Shown here: positions 32,141 to 41,889 of the stretch, one piece after another
Layout of the letters: every line of letters starts with the position of its first letter
Numbering within the stretch: the stretch's first letter is position 1
Assembly (NCBI GenBank): GCA_009360885.1
Contig: SPEL01000008.1
Span: 1-64,000 of the forward strand
Direction: 5' to 3'
DNA length: 64,000 bases
From: Sphingobium sp.
GTDB taxonomy: Bacteria; Pseudomonadota; Alphaproteobacteria; Sphingomonadales; Sphingomonadaceae
Translations under genes and position numbers: made by a program
The notes under the pieces: model-generated
The model's database searches: none
The model's input: only the letters and a program-made list of their open reading frames with translations
Told to the model about the DNA's origin: nothing

Positions 32141-33553
32141 TTATGTGAAGATGATGGATTCTGCCTGAGGAATGACGCGTGCCTGCATGTCATGGGCTTT
32201 TTTCTTCAACATGCCCCAGTCAACCCCGATCATTGCGCCCTTATGCTTGCGCAAAGTGCCAGCAACCCAAACACTATCGATATCCTGCCAGTGGGCGAAG
32301 TTGACGACGCGATCCGCCAGTGACCCCATCATAGCAAAGCCGATGCGACCCGTATTGAGAAGCACCAGATCGGCGCGTTTGCCAATGGTCAGTGACCCGG
32401 TTTCATCCCCAATACCCAGCGATTTTGCGCCCAGCGAGGTTGCGAACGCCAGAACATCGGTGGATGTATAATCTTCCGCCAGCTTTGTGCCTTGCGGGGA
32501 ACGATACAGGCTCCAGAAGCTGTTGCGTGTATGTTCAAAATAATCATGGCACAAAGCAACCGGCACATCCATACCGATGCCGACGGAAACCCCGGCGGCC
32601 CTTGCCCGGCCATGAATTTGCGGCTGGTCATAGGCATATTCGCCCATGGTAGAACAGCCCAGTTTCACACCGCGTTTTGCCATGATGGCCAGTTCTTCGT
32701 CGGAAAGGCCATTGCCGTGGCTGACATGCATGTCTGCGCCCAGCAAGCCCGCCTTTTCCAGATGCATGATGGTGTGGCCATGTAATGTCATCAGGAAAGG
32801 GGAAAGGGCGCGGGCCTGTTCCAGCTCCCATGCGACATTATCAATGGTTCGCTTTGGTCCGACGCTGAGGCCGCTAAGCCCGATGCCGAAACGCAGTGGG
32901 GCTTTTTTGTCGGTAAAATATTTATCCCGCGTCGATTTCGCCCATGCAAGATGCGCCACGTCCGCGCCCGCGCCAAATTCTGCGGCGGCCTGAGCCGCTG
33001 GTAAGGTGTCCCCGGCACCATAAGTCGGGCTATGCGTGATCTGGAAACAGAACACGCCGCCTATGCCGGAATCCTGCAACCCCTTGCCTGCTGCATCGCC
33101 TTTTTCAGCGGTGTGGATGACATGGGCCTGATCCAGCACGGATGTGACGCCGCCATCAATCATGATGGTGCCGCCCAGCCAGTTGCCAAGATAAACATCA
33201 TCCGCGGTCATGCAAACGCCGACGCGCTGGTTGTTGAATGGAATATAGTTGGAATAGCGCTTTGGCTCAGTCTTTACCAACTCACCCAGAAAAGGGGTTT
33301 CCCATGTGTGGCGATGGCTGTCTACCATGCCGGGCATCAATATCATGCCTTTGGCATCGATGATTTGCGCGCCAGCGGGTGCCTTCAGTCCCTTACCAAT
33401 TTTCGTAATAAGGCCATCTTCGATCAACAGGTCTGTGCCCGGCATTTCACCAAGCTGTGTATCCATAGTGAGCAAATCAGCACCACGGATCAATGTGCTG
33501 CGCGCTGCTTTTGGCTGGGCCCCAAGCAAGGCGCGACGGGAAAAATTAGTCAT
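32141..33553 (-). CDS. amidohydrolase-superfamily protein, possibly cytoplasmic
   Basis: A 470-aa metal-dependent hydrolase of the TRZ/ATZ-like amidohydrolase group. It has [20 protein letters not shown] (metal His pair H80 and H82), [17 protein letters not shown] (H258/H260), [19 protein letters not shown] (H279) and [17 protein letters not shown] (D329), the HxH...H...H...D set. The C-terminal [20 protein letters not shown] is the returning beta-sandwich strand. The N-terminus ([20 protein letters not shown]) looks like a twin-arginine start but has no hydrophobic stretch, so it is probably cytosolic. The paralogue upstream (33579) has an export signal. Both follow two TonB receptors. Substrate unknown: a cyclic amide, amidine or ester are all possible. 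Confidence 0.85.
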   Translation of the reverse strand: MTNFSRRALLGAQPKAARSTLIRGADLLTMDTQLGEMPGTDLLIEDGLITKIGKGLKAPAGAQIIDAKGMILMPGMVDSHRHTWETPFLGELVKTEPKRYSNYIPFNNQRVGVCMTADDVYLGNWLGGTIMIDGGVTSVLDQAHVIHTAEKGDAAGKGLQDSGIGGVFCFQITHSPTYGAGDTLPAAQAAAEFGAGADVAHLAWAKSTRDKYFTDKKAPLRFGIGLSGLSVGPKRTIDNVAWELEQARALSPFLMTLHGHTIMHLEKAGLLGADMHVSHGNGLSDEELAIMAKRGVKLGCSTMGEYAYDQPQIHGRARAAGVSVGIGMDVPVALCHDYFEHTRNSFWSLYRSPQGTKLAEDYTSTDVLAFATSLGAKSLGIGDETGSLTIGKRADLVLLNTGRIGFAMMGSLADRVVNFAHWQDIDSVWVAGTLRKHKGAMIGVDWGMLKKKAHDMQARVIPQAESIIFT

Positions 33554-33578
33554 CGTCTGTGTCTCCGTTTGCTATGGC

Positions 33579-35114
33579 TCAGATAAAGTTGATGGTGGCG
33601 GTCTGGGCTTCCAGACGTTCCTGAATGCTATGCAGGCGGGCCTTGATCGTGGCCCAGTTTACGCCGATCATCTGCCCGTTGCGTTTCACTGCTTTGCCAG
33701 AGGCCCAGACGCTGTCGACATCTGGTAGCTGGGCGAAGTTCAGCACGCGGTCTGCCAGCGAACCCATGATTGCAAAGCTATAACGATCCGTGCGTAAAAG
33801 AACGAGATCAGCCCGCTTGCCAATGGTGATAGTGCCGGTTTCATCACTCAGACGCAGGGCCTTTGCCCCAAGGGCGGTGGTGAAATCCAGCGTGTCGGCT
33901 GATTTATAGTCTTTGGCGAGGGCAACCCCTTCCGGGTCAAGATAGAGGTTCCAGAATGCGCAGCGCATATTTTCAAAATAATCCTGCGTCAGCGCGACAC
34001 TCACGTCGAGGCCAGTACCAACCGCAACGCCTGCGGCGCGGGCGCGGCCATGCACAGAGCCGGGCAGGCCACGTGCTTTATAAGGAAATTCCCCCATGGC
34101 GGTGGCGCAGATCATACCGCCTGTATCCGCGAGCATCTTCAGTTCATCATCGGTCAGGCCGTTACCGTGGCTAAGGTGAAGATCAGGGCCGAGCAAACCG
34201 GCATCTTTGAGATCAGCAATGCCGCTGCCCCGCGCCCCGAAATGACCAGCTGGAAATTGCTTGTTGGGCCGGTGGCTATGCGCGGCAACCATGCCAATGC
34301 CATAGCCGCGCATCCGTTCCATTTCGGCTTTTACTTTGTCGATGGGGGCACCAAATGCGCCGTTGCTCATGCACAGGCCAAGGCGCAGAGGGGCTGAACT
34401 GTCGGAAAATACTTCCTTTGCCAATATGTCGGCGGTGCGGAAATGGGCATCATCACCCATCGCGCCTTGTTCTGCGTCGGCCTGCTTCATCGGAACAGTA
34501 TCGCCCGGCCCGTAAGTGGGGGTATGGGATATCTGATAGCCGAACCAGCCACCAATACCGGTTTCCTGCAAGCCTCTGGCGGATGCAATGGCCCGGTCCT
34601 GGCTCCATTGAATATGGGCGTAATCCAGCACGGTTGTTACGCCGGAATCTAGCGCCTGAAGACCACCAAGATAGGCCGCGAAGTGATGATCTTCTGCCGT
34701 CATGCAGACCATGATCTTCTTCTTGGACGTTTGATAGGTGGCGTAATCTTTCGGATTGGTTTTGACCAGATGACCGGCCTCTATCCCTTCCCAGATGTGG
34801 CGATGGCCATCGGTCATACCGGGCATTAAAATCATGCCGGTGGCGTCGATCACTTCTGCATCCGCAGCGGCGATGTTTTTACCAATAGCGATGATTTTAC
34901 CGCCATCAATCAGGACGTCCGTGCCGGGCATTTCGCCCAGTTTTGGGTCCATCGTCAGTACATCTGCATTACGGATCAGCGTTTTGCGCGCAGCGCGCGG
35001 AGCAGCAAAGGACTGCGCTTTGGCTGATACAGGAACGCCAGCGCTGGCGACCGCGGTTGCGGCTGCTGCACTGGCAGACAATTTCAGAAAATCTTTGCGG
35101 GTGATGTCGATCAT
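33579..35114 (-). CDS. exported amidohydrolase-superfamily protein
   Basis: A 511-aa paralogue of the downstream protein with the same motif order: [20 protein letters not shown] (H104, H106), GMVAAHSHRPNKQFPAGHFG (H279, H281), DLHLSHGNGLTDDELKMLAD (H316) and VAVGTGLDVSVALTQDYFEN (D370). It differs by an insertion after H281 (NKQFPAGHFGARGSGIADLK) and by its N-terminus, MIDITRKDFLKLSASAAAAT then a long Ala/Val stretch and an Ala-x-Ala site. That is an R-K version of the Tat motif (T-R-K-D-F-L-K), so periplasmic export is likely. It is 25 bp before the cytosolic paralogue and 84 bp after the TonB receptor gene, on one strand. Confidence 0.86.
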   Translation of the reverse strand: MIDITRKDFLKLSASAAAATAVASAGVPVSAKAQSFAAPRAARKTLIRNADVLTMDPKLGEMPGTDVLIDGGKIIAIGKNIAAADAEVIDATGMILMPGMTDGHRHIWEGIEAGHLVKTNPKDYATYQTSKKKIMVCMTAEDHHFAAYLGGLQALDSGVTTVLDYAHIQWSQDRAIASARGLQETGIGGWFGYQISHTPTYGPGDTVPMKQADAEQGAMGDDAHFRTADILAKEVFSDSSAPLRLGLCMSNGAFGAPIDKVKAEMERMRGYGIGMVAAHSHRPNKQFPAGHFGARGSGIADLKDAGLLGPDLHLSHGNGLTDDELKMLADTGGMICATAMGEFPYKARGLPGSVHGRARAAGVAVGTGLDVSVALTQDYFENMRCAFWNLYLDPEGVALAKDYKSADTLDFTTALGAKALRLSDETGTITIGKRADLVLLRTDRYSFAIMGSLADRVLNFAQLPDVDSVWASGKAVKRNGQMIGVNWATIKARLHSIQERLEAQTATINFI

Positions 35115-35198
35115 GTGAACCTTCCTTCTCCAAACGAAGGGGCGACATTCTCATAAGGGGTAGGGAAGAATGTCGCCCAGTTGCACCTCAGAAGTGTG

Positions 35199-37472
35199 TC
35201 AGAAGTTGCGACGAACGCTCAGGCCAACAGTGCGGGGTGTTGAGCTGATCGTTGCCTGTTCAAGGTTAGAGAAAGTGTTAGATGACACCCTTATCAAACC
35301 GGTTTTGTCGAACAGATTATTGATGAAGACCGACACATTCCAATCCGCATATTCGATGCCAGCGCGGGCATTAACCATACTGAAATTGCCCATTTTTTCG
35401 AAAATCGGGCTATTCGGGCGGAACTCTGAATTGGATTTGCCGGTATAGCTGTAATCCATGCGGACAAACGCATCCACAGCATCCGAAGCGGCCCATCCAT
35501 ATTCCGCGCCAACCGCCGCGGTGAAGGATGGTTCATTGGGAATACGGTCGCCCTTTTTCCCGGCTGCGGTTACAACGCCGTTAATCTGGTCTGTGCGCAG
35601 CTTGCCGCGCTGAAACGCCATATTACCGTTGATAGACAGTCCTTCCACCAGATAAGCGGCGAATTCAACTTCCGTACCGCGAATGCGTGATGCACCTACG
35701 TTGGTGATGAAGTTGAAGTTAGGAATAGCAGCGGAAATCTGCATATTCTTCCAGTCGATCTGATAGGCAGAGACGTTGAACGTCACCTTTCTGTCAAACC
35801 ATGAGGTCTTTATCCCCATTTCATAGTTTGTCAGGGAATCTGACGTGTAGGCGATCAAGTCATCAGGCAGGCCTGGCGTGTTGTTGAGGCCACCGGGGCG
35901 GAAGCCTTCTGAACGCTGGGCATAGACCATGATGTCCCTTGTGGGTTCATAGCTGACGTTGATTTTCGTGACCCAGCCAGATGCATCGGCATTGGTGGTG
36001 AGAGGCGGCCCGGCAATAGAGGCGTTGATATAGCTGGTGCTGAGAACCTGTCCGGTCGACTCCTTCTTGTAGGAATAGCGCCGTAACCCGCCTGTAATAT
36101 TCAGGCCTTCAACCGGGCGAACGGTTGCTTCGCCAAAAAACGCTGTTTGTTTTAGCGATACATCAATCGAGCGGGAGAAGTTGTAAACGATCGGGAATTT
36201 TACGAGGCCCGTAACGCCATCGGCTTCTACAGTGGAACTGACTGCGCTATCGCTCCGGCTTTCGCGGAAAATACCGACGGTCCAGTCCAGCCATTTGCCG
36301 CTGGTGCCGGAAAGGCGGCCTTCCCATACCCATGCGCCTACCTTCATCGGCTGATAGCCAGAAAGAGGGAGGAGGGAGTAAACCCAGTCCTTATATTCCT
36401 GCTTTTGCGCGTCAGTGCAGGCACCGGTGACGTTGAAATAACGCGAGCAATAAGCATAGCGGTCGCCCGCCGCGCGGGCAGAACGGGTGCCGTCAATATA
36501 TTTCGTACCATCCCATGTATAGCGCGATCCTGATGCAGTCAGTGTTGCAAAGCCTAGATCTGCCTCGCCATTCAGGCTGTACAGACGGAAGCTATTGGGG
36601 AAGGGCTGTTTATGTTCAGCATCGGTTTTATATTTACCGACAGCGGGGAACCACATCGGGGAATCATGGGATTCCTGCTCTTGCAATATCGCCGTTGCAT
36701 TGATTTTCACGCCAGTTGCCGGGGTGAGTTGCAGCATGAACCGGCCACCGTATGAGCGGGCGCTGTTCACATCTTTCTGATTAAGGACGACATTGTCGAC
36801 AAAACCGGCGCGGCGATCATAGAAACCGACAGCGCGGAAACCCAGAACATCTTCAACCAGCGGAATATTGACCATGCCGCGCGTTGAATAATTCATGCCG
36901 CCGCCTTTGATGTCGGAAATCGACCCGTCAAACGCGCCTGCATATTCATTGGAATTGGGTTCGTTAAAGATGAGTTTGAAGGTGCCGCTCATGGAACCGG
37001 AGCCATAGAGCGTGCCTTGCGGGCCGCGCAGTACCTCAACCCGTGCAACATCAAACAGGTTAAGATCGGGCGTGATGCTCGATGGGTCTGATGTGGCGCT
37101 ATTGGGGCCGCTCACCGGTGTTTCACCCAGATAGAGGCCGACGGTGCTTTCGCCGGCGCTCTGCACGCCGCGAATAGAAATACGGCGCTGTGACGTGTTG
37201 GTTTCCGTCATATTGAGGCCCGGAACCTGACGGATCATATCCGTTGCGGAACTGGCGCCCTGCTTCAGAAGGGTTTCACCACCAACGGCGGAAATGGATA
37301 ATGGCGTATCCTGTAACCGTGTTTCGCGTTTCAGTGCCGTAACAATGATTTCGTGGCCAGTGCTATCATTATCAGATGCGGTTTGCGCATATGCTGCGTT
37401 GCAAGAAAAAAATACAAGTATCCCCGTGCTGCAAGCGAGTGTTCGCCGCAGCCGCATAGCATGCGTTGTCAT
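35199..37472 (-). CDS. TonB-dependent receptor without STN domain
   Basis: A 757-aa outer-membrane receptor. The signal peptide is LRRTLACSTGILVFFSCNAA, cleaved after AYAQ or AYA. A TonB-box-like GHEIIVTALKRETRLQDTPL follows. The plug carries DMIRQVPGLNMTETNTSQRR, ISIRGVQSAGESTVGLYLGE, TPVSGPNSATSDPSSITPDL and VARVEVLRGPQGTLYGSGSM. The barrel ends STPRTVGLSVRRNF (C-terminal Phe). It is a clear paralogue of the next receptor (37554), with shared segments such as YLGETPVSGP, FRPGGLNNTPGLPDDL and GYQPMKV. It has no STN domain, so it probably transports without signalling. It lies between the STN receptor and the exported amidohydrolase, so the likely substrate passes from receptor to hydrolase. 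Confidence 0.92.
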   Translation of the reverse strand: MTTHAMRLRRTLACSTGILVFFSCNAAYAQTASDNDSTGHEIIVTALKRETRLQDTPLSISAVGGETLLKQGASSATDMIRQVPGLNMTETNTSQRRISIRGVQSAGESTVGLYLGETPVSGPNSATSDPSSITPDLNLFDVARVEVLRGPQGTLYGSGSMSGTFKLIFNEPNSNEYAGAFDGSISDIKGGGMNYSTRGMVNIPLVEDVLGFRAVGFYDRRAGFVDNVVLNQKDVNSARSYGGRFMLQLTPATGVKINATAILQEQESHDSPMWFPAVGKYKTDAEHKQPFPNSFRLYSLNGEADLGFATLTASGSRYTWDGTKYIDGTRSARAAGDRYAYCSRYFNVTGACTDAQKQEYKDWVYSLLPLSGYQPMKVGAWVWEGRLSGTSGKWLDWTVGIFRESRSDSAVSSTVEADGVTGLVKFPIVYNFSRSIDVSLKQTAFFGEATVRPVEGLNITGGLRRYSYKKESTGQVLSTSYINASIAGPPLTTNADASGWVTKINVSYEPTRDIMVYAQRSEGFRPGGLNNTPGLPDDLIAYTSDSLTNYEMGIKTSWFDRKVTFNVSAYQIDWKNMQISAAIPNFNFITNVGASRIRGTEVEFAAYLVEGLSINGNMAFQRGKLRTDQINGVVTAAGKKGDRIPNEPSFTAAVGAEYGWAASDAVDAFVRMDYSYTGKSNSEFRPNSPIFEKMGNFSMVNARAGIEYADWNVSVFINNLFDKTGLIRVSSNTFSNLEQATISSTPRTVGLSVRRNF

Positions 37473-37553
37473 AATATTTCCCCTGATATTATCCGCTTAC
37501 TAGCGGCCTGTATAAAGGGACGAATGAGAAAATTTTTTCCTCATCAAATTTTT

Positions 37554-40112
37554 TCATTTATTTTGCGATGCGGAAAATTTTCGCGTCAACTCTAGCCCGA
37601 AGGTGCGTGGTTGGGTGGTAATCATGATATCTGCCTGATCGAAGTTGGATTCCATCCGACGTTTTCCAACGCTATTGAACAGGTTGGAAATGCTGGCTTT
37701 TATTGTCCATCCGGGCAGGTTGAGGGACCCGCGCAGGGTAATATCTGTATAGCCGCCCATTTTTTCATAATAAGCGCTGTCGGATCGAAATTCTGAAAAG
37801 GAATGGCCGATATAGCTGAACTCTGTGTCAATGCTGGCATAGGCCTGTTTGCTCAAATAGAATTTCCGTTCCAGTTGCGCGGCCAGCTTTATCTGTGGTT
37901 CAAAGGGGATGTTATCTCCCTTTAGCCCCGGTGCGACGACCACCGATGTGGTCTGATCTTTGGTTAGCTGGGCGCGTAGGATATTCGCGTTGATGCGAAC
38001 ATTGGTGGCCTGCCCTAATGATGCACGAAGGTCTATATCCGCCCCGATTACCCGCGCGCTGCCAGAATTGCTGACGAAAAGAAAACTCGGTATTCTGGAT
38101 GTCGCCTGCATATTGCGCCAGTCAGTCCAGTAAAAGGAAAAGCTGCTGAATATGCCTGGCTCTGTCCAGCGTTTGTGAAATCCCAGTTCATATGATGTAG
38201 CTGAGTCGGATTTGAAAACTTTTAGATTTTCTGGCAAATTCGGCACGGAATTCACCCCGCCTGGTCGAAAACCCGTTGCCATTTGCGCGTAGAGCAGAAA
38301 ATCCGGCGATGACGTATAAGACAGATTAATCCGGCCAGTATTACCACCTGCTTCCGATATATAGGCCACAGGAGGGCCAGCAATCGCTCCGTTGGTATAG
38401 CTGGTCTGTAGAATCTGCGCGAACAGGCTTTTTCTATAATAATATCCGCGCATCCCCATGGTCAATGTAAAGGGCGGGGCAATTTTCCATGCAACATCGG
38501 CAAAAATTGCAAATTGTCTGGTGTTGATATCAACCGACCTTTTATATTCGGCCTGAAAAGGGGTCTGTATCTGTCCTGTCTGCGCATTCACACGATATGT
38601 GCCGTTCGTGCTGTTGTCAGTACGCTTTTCAATGAAGGCACCTGCGGTCAGCATGAAAGGAAGGCCGGGAATGGTTGCGATACGCAATTCACCGATTTTT
38701 GCTTCTACCTGCATCGGCTGATAGCCGACAAGAGGAAGCGTTTGTCTTATATAAGACTGATATTGGGTCATTTGTTCTGATGTGCAACTGGAACTGCCGA
38801 TGAATAAAGGGCAATATGTTCCGCTTTCCATAGCCCTTATTGCCGGGGCGGTCGCCGCGATAGTCCGCGTCACATCCCATTTATAGTAAGATGCTGTCGC
38901 GGTTATTTCCGCTATTCCTGCCCGCGCATGGCTTGTCATGTTGAGCAATAGTAGCTTGTTGGGGAAGGGCAGTCGCTCTGATATGCTGGTCTTAAAGGTG
39001 CCTAATTCCTTATATTGTGTGCTGGGGTCTGCGATTTCCTGTTTCTGATACAGGGTGCTGAGGGTGAAATCGAACCCGTCGACTGGTTCTGTCCGTATTT
39101 GCAACCGCATCCCAGTGGTGCGGGACTGATTTATGTTTTTGATGCCCAGAGTGACATTATCGACATAGCCACTGTTGCGCTCGTCATATATTAGCGTCCT
39201 TAATCCGACTTTGCCGGTGATGACGGGCAGATTGAACATGCCCGTGACGCTATGGCCAAATCCTCCCTTTGCCATCTCCGTCATACCCGCCGTTGCCTGT
39301 ACGGCTATCGCCTCACTGTCAGCTTTGTTCGGCACCAGTCGCACGGCACCGCCCAGCGCCCCGGAACCAAATAATGTGCCTTGTGGACCGCGTAATACCT
39401 CTATGCGGTCCATATCATACAGGCTGATATTGGGGCTCATCTGGCTGACGTCTGATGTGACGCTGCTCGGCCCGGAAACCGGGGTTTCATCAAAGTACAG
39501 AAGAACGCTGTTTTCGCCCGCACTGTGCATACCGCGCATGGTGATCCGCCATTGCCCGGCGCCTGTTTCGCTAAGGTTCAACCCCGGTATCAGCCCCGAT
39601 ACAGAGGATAGGCTGGTGCGCCCTTGCTGTTCAACCATGGCGCCCCTGACCACTAACAGAGAGCCGGGATAGCTGCTGATAAAAGCAGGGCGTCGGCTTG
39701 CCGTTACGATGACATCAGGGGGTGGTTCCGTTACGCGCGGAGGTGGCAGGGCCGATGTAGCCTGATTGGTGGTCCAACTGGCGATTTCTTCGCTACTGCC
39801 TTTCTTTCGTCTGCGAACCAGCAAGGTATTTTGATTGAGAGCGATAACTTCGAGATCATGATAGCGGCGTATGGCTGTTTCTGTTGCGGCTTTTGGCTGC
39901 ATTGCACCGCGTACGCTGAGGGATTTGCGGCCCGCCACGGTTTGCGGCTGAAAAATGATGCTGACTTTCGCCTGTCGGCTGATTTCCTGCAGGGCCAGGG
40001 GCAAATCCTGTGCTGGAATATCATAAGGATAAGCAGGCGCAGCAAAAACAGACGTTGAACAGGTCGCCAACATCGTTGCTGATATAAACCGAAAAAGGGT
40101 TTGCCCTTTCAT
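37554..40112 (-). CDS. TonB-dependent receptor with STN signalling domain
   Basis: An 852-aa receptor. Signal peptide ends near ATCSTSVFAA. The STN domain (about residues 25-100, YDIPAQDLPLALQEISRQAK then VSIIFQPQTVAGRKSLSVRG) is the periplasmic signalling module. The plug has GLIPGLNLSETGAGQWRITM, RGMHSAGENSVLLYFDETPV, SGPSSVTSDVSQMSPNISLY and DRIEVLRGPQGTLFGSGALG. The barrel has FRPGGVNSVPNLPENLKVFK and ends TQPRTFGLELTRKFSASQNK, so a short extra tail follows the usual aromatic end. It lies 59 bp downstream of the FecR gene, giving the ECF sigma/FecR/receptor set, with a non-signalling paralogue behind it. Confidence 0.92.
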   Translation of the reverse strand: MKGQTLFRFISATMLATCSTSVFAAPAYPYDIPAQDLPLALQEISRQAKVSIIFQPQTVAGRKSLSVRGAMQPKAATETAIRRYHDLEVIALNQNTLLVRRRKKGSSEEIASWTTNQATSALPPPRVTEPPPDVIVTASRRPAFISSYPGSLLVVRGAMVEQQGRTSLSSVSGLIPGLNLSETGAGQWRITMRGMHSAGENSVLLYFDETPVSGPSSVTSDVSQMSPNISLYDMDRIEVLRGPQGTLFGSGALGGAVRLVPNKADSEAIAVQATAGMTEMAKGGFGHSVTGMFNLPVITGKVGLRTLIYDERNSGYVDNVTLGIKNINQSRTTGMRLQIRTEPVDGFDFTLSTLYQKQEIADPSTQYKELGTFKTSISERLPFPNKLLLLNMTSHARAGIAEITATASYYKWDVTRTIAATAPAIRAMESGTYCPLFIGSSSCTSEQMTQYQSYIRQTLPLVGYQPMQVEAKIGELRIATIPGLPFMLTAGAFIEKRTDNSTNGTYRVNAQTGQIQTPFQAEYKRSVDINTRQFAIFADVAWKIAPPFTLTMGMRGYYYRKSLFAQILQTSYTNGAIAGPPVAYISEAGGNTGRINLSYTSSPDFLLYAQMATGFRPGGVNSVPNLPENLKVFKSDSATSYELGFHKRWTEPGIFSSFSFYWTDWRNMQATSRIPSFLFVSNSGSARVIGADIDLRASLGQATNVRINANILRAQLTKDQTTSVVVAPGLKGDNIPFEPQIKLAAQLERKFYLSKQAYASIDTEFSYIGHSFSEFRSDSAYYEKMGGYTDITLRGSLNLPGWTIKASISNLFNSVGKRRMESNFDQADIMITTQPRTFGLELTRKFSASQNK

Positions 40113-40171
40113 TTATGCCCGCTCTTTACCCCGTCATTCTCCTTTTCCGGCGCCCCCTTCAACTTGTTATT

Positions 40172-41173
40172 TTATGATGTTATCATGTATATGGATTGGC
40201 CTTCTGCCTTGGTCTCAAGGTTGAGAAGTTCGCCCATGGCCTTTGCGAATTGTTTATTCTGTCCCATCAGGAATGTACCACTTACCCGCATGGCCCCGGC
40301 CTTCGCATCAGGCACCAGACGTATGGAATCATATCGGTTCAGCTCCGCACAGGCCTCCGTTAACGAGCTGTTCTGGAATATGAGTTGGCCATTACGCCAT
40401 GCGATAATCGGCCCCATTGCCGGGCGATCCACTATGCCCTGTGGGTTCAACCGCTCTCCTTCGTGCAATAAAACAGGGTTTGATCCGGGCTGAGAGATGC
40501 GGACATTCCCATGCAGAACCGAAACCGTCAGGCGGGATGATGTAAAGCAAACGTCGACGTCCATTGCTGCGCCGGTAATTTCATAGTCAGGTGTCGTCAC
40601 GGTAAAGAGCTGGCCATCGTCAGATAGTGTTTGCAGGCTGATCCGGCCTTTTTGCAGTTCCAGCCGACGGGAACGCATCCATGGTTGCCGGATGGTGGTT
40701 TCTGCATCCATCTGGACGGTATATCCGCCATTCAGCCGCAGGGATTTTCTCTCGGCAAGGCCGGTGGTGACGGTTCCGGCGTAGGCGACCTGCCATCCGG
40801 CTGCACCGGTGCCAGCGGCCAGCATCGCGGCTCCGGCCAGAACTTTGCGGCGACTAACCCGTGCGGGGCGGGGGAGAGCGGCCTGAGCCGGAGTAGAAAT
40901 ATGGGCCTGAGACTGAGCGTCCCCCCAGAGCTGAGTGTCAGCCTGAGCCGTCGCCCGTTGTAATTCGTCCTGCCAGCGCCCGGCCTTTACCCCGGCGACT
41001 TCATAAGCCGTGCTGACGGAATTAAAGGCACGGCGGTGCGTTTCATCCTGTGCCAGCCATTGGGAAAAGGCTGTACGATCCTGATCGCTGCAATCGTCCG
41101 CATGAAGGCGCGCCAGCCAGATTGCGGCGGCTTCCATAGCCTGGCGAAATTCGAGATTAGCGGCTGCCGTCAC
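40172..41173 (-). CDS. FecR-type anti-sigma factor with Tat-like anchor
   Basis: A 333-aa sensor starting at GTG (41171-41173), which overlaps the stop of the ECF sigma gene by 4 bp (GTGA). The cytoplasmic part has AMEAAAIWLARLHADDCSDQ, DRTAFSQWLAQDETHRRAFN (DUF4880 type). The membrane segment is VSRRKVLAGAAMLAAGTGAA, a twin-arginine S-R-R-K-V-L motif followed by a hydrophobic helix. FecR proteins are known Tat substrates, so this fits. The periplasmic FecR domain has QMDAETTIRQPWMRSRRLEL and ISLQTLSDDGQLFTVTTPDY. The C-terminal DUF4974 region has ACAELNRYDSIRLVPDAKAG. It should bind the sigma factor and respond to the STN receptor. Confidence 0.88.
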   Translation of the reverse strand: MTAAANLEFRQAMEAAAIWLARLHADDCSDQDRTAFSQWLAQDETHRRAFNSVSTAYEVAGVKAGRWQDELQRATAQADTQLWGDAQSQAHISTPAQAALPRPARVSRRKVLAGAAMLAAGTGAAGWQVAYAGTVTTGLAERKSLRLNGGYTVQMDAETTIRQPWMRSRRLELQKGRISLQTLSDDGQLFTVTTPDYEITGAAMDVDVCFTSSRLTVSVLHGNVRISQPGSNPVLLHEGERLNPQGIVDRPAMGPIIAWRNGQLIFQNSSLTEACAELNRYDSIRLVPDAKAGAMRVSGTFLMGQNKQFAKAMGELLNLETKAEGQSIYMITS

Positions 41174-41643
41174 AGATTTTCCATTCTCTCGGCTAAAAAC
41201 AGGGCGGCGCGTGCGATATGTTTTTCAACGGCACTCTGGCTGATGCCTATTGTTTCTGCAATCTCACGATATTTCCTGCCCTCTATGCGATGGAGCAGAA
41301 AAATCGTGCGGGTCCGTTCCGGTAATTGTTCAAGGGCGTCATTCACGAGTCTTAGACGTTCGCGGGCAGCAATTACCTCATCTTGTAATGGATCGGTGCT
41401 GGCGATTATGTCATAAGTTTCTTCGACGGGTTGATCGGCAATCCATTTTTTTCGCCTGTTTTCATCAACGCCGATGTTGATCGCGGTGCGAATGATGAAT
41501 GCACCGGGGTTGTTGATTTCATTATTTTGTCGATGCGCATCAAAACGGATGTAAGCACTTTGCAGCAGATCTTCGGCGGGCGCAGATGCTGGTAAGCGCC
41601 TCCGTAGCTGTTGTAACAGTGACCTCCATGTGCGGCTGTCCAG
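41170..41643 (-). CDS. ECF sigma factor with apparent CTG start
   Basis: This gene has no usual start codon, so start-codon-based finding would miss it. From CTG (41641-41643) the minus strand encodes 157 aa: region 2 LLQQLRRRLPASAPAEDLLQ with SAYIRFDAHRQNNEINNPGA and FIIRTAINIGVDENRRKKW; region 4 DALEQLPERTRTIFLLHRIE with GRKYREIAETIGISQSAVEK and HIARAALFLAERMENL. That is a complete ECF sigma4 helix-turn-helix. The frame is closed upstream by TAG at 41653-41655; no in-frame ATG, GTG or TTG lies before region 2. TAGGGGGACAAG immediately before CTG is a strong ribosome site. It overlaps the FecR start. An indel near the 5' end is the alternative to a true CTG start. Confidence 0.82.
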   Translation of the reverse strand: MDSRTWRSLLQQLRRRLPASAPAEDLLQSAYIRFDAHRQNNEINNPGAFIIRTAINIGVDENRRKKWIADQPVEETYDIIASTDPLQDEVIAARERLRLVNDALEQLPERTRTIFLLHRIEGRKYREIAETIGISQSAVEKHIARAALFLAERMENL

Positions 41644-41889
41644 CTTGTCCCCCTATTCTGACCCGTCCCCTCTTGGCGTCAGAATTTGAAACATAACCGT
41701 AATATCGAATTGATCAATATCCAAATCGGACTGTTTCTGCCCTTGGTTGATATGGGGATATGGTGAACGAAGGGGGGAGTTGGTAAACCGGCGGCGGCCT
41801 TCATATTCCATAGTCCCCGCGCAAAAGAGGGTTAATGAAAACTTGTTTTCATTGCCTGCGCATGGAGATTTCGATAACCTGCTTCCATC

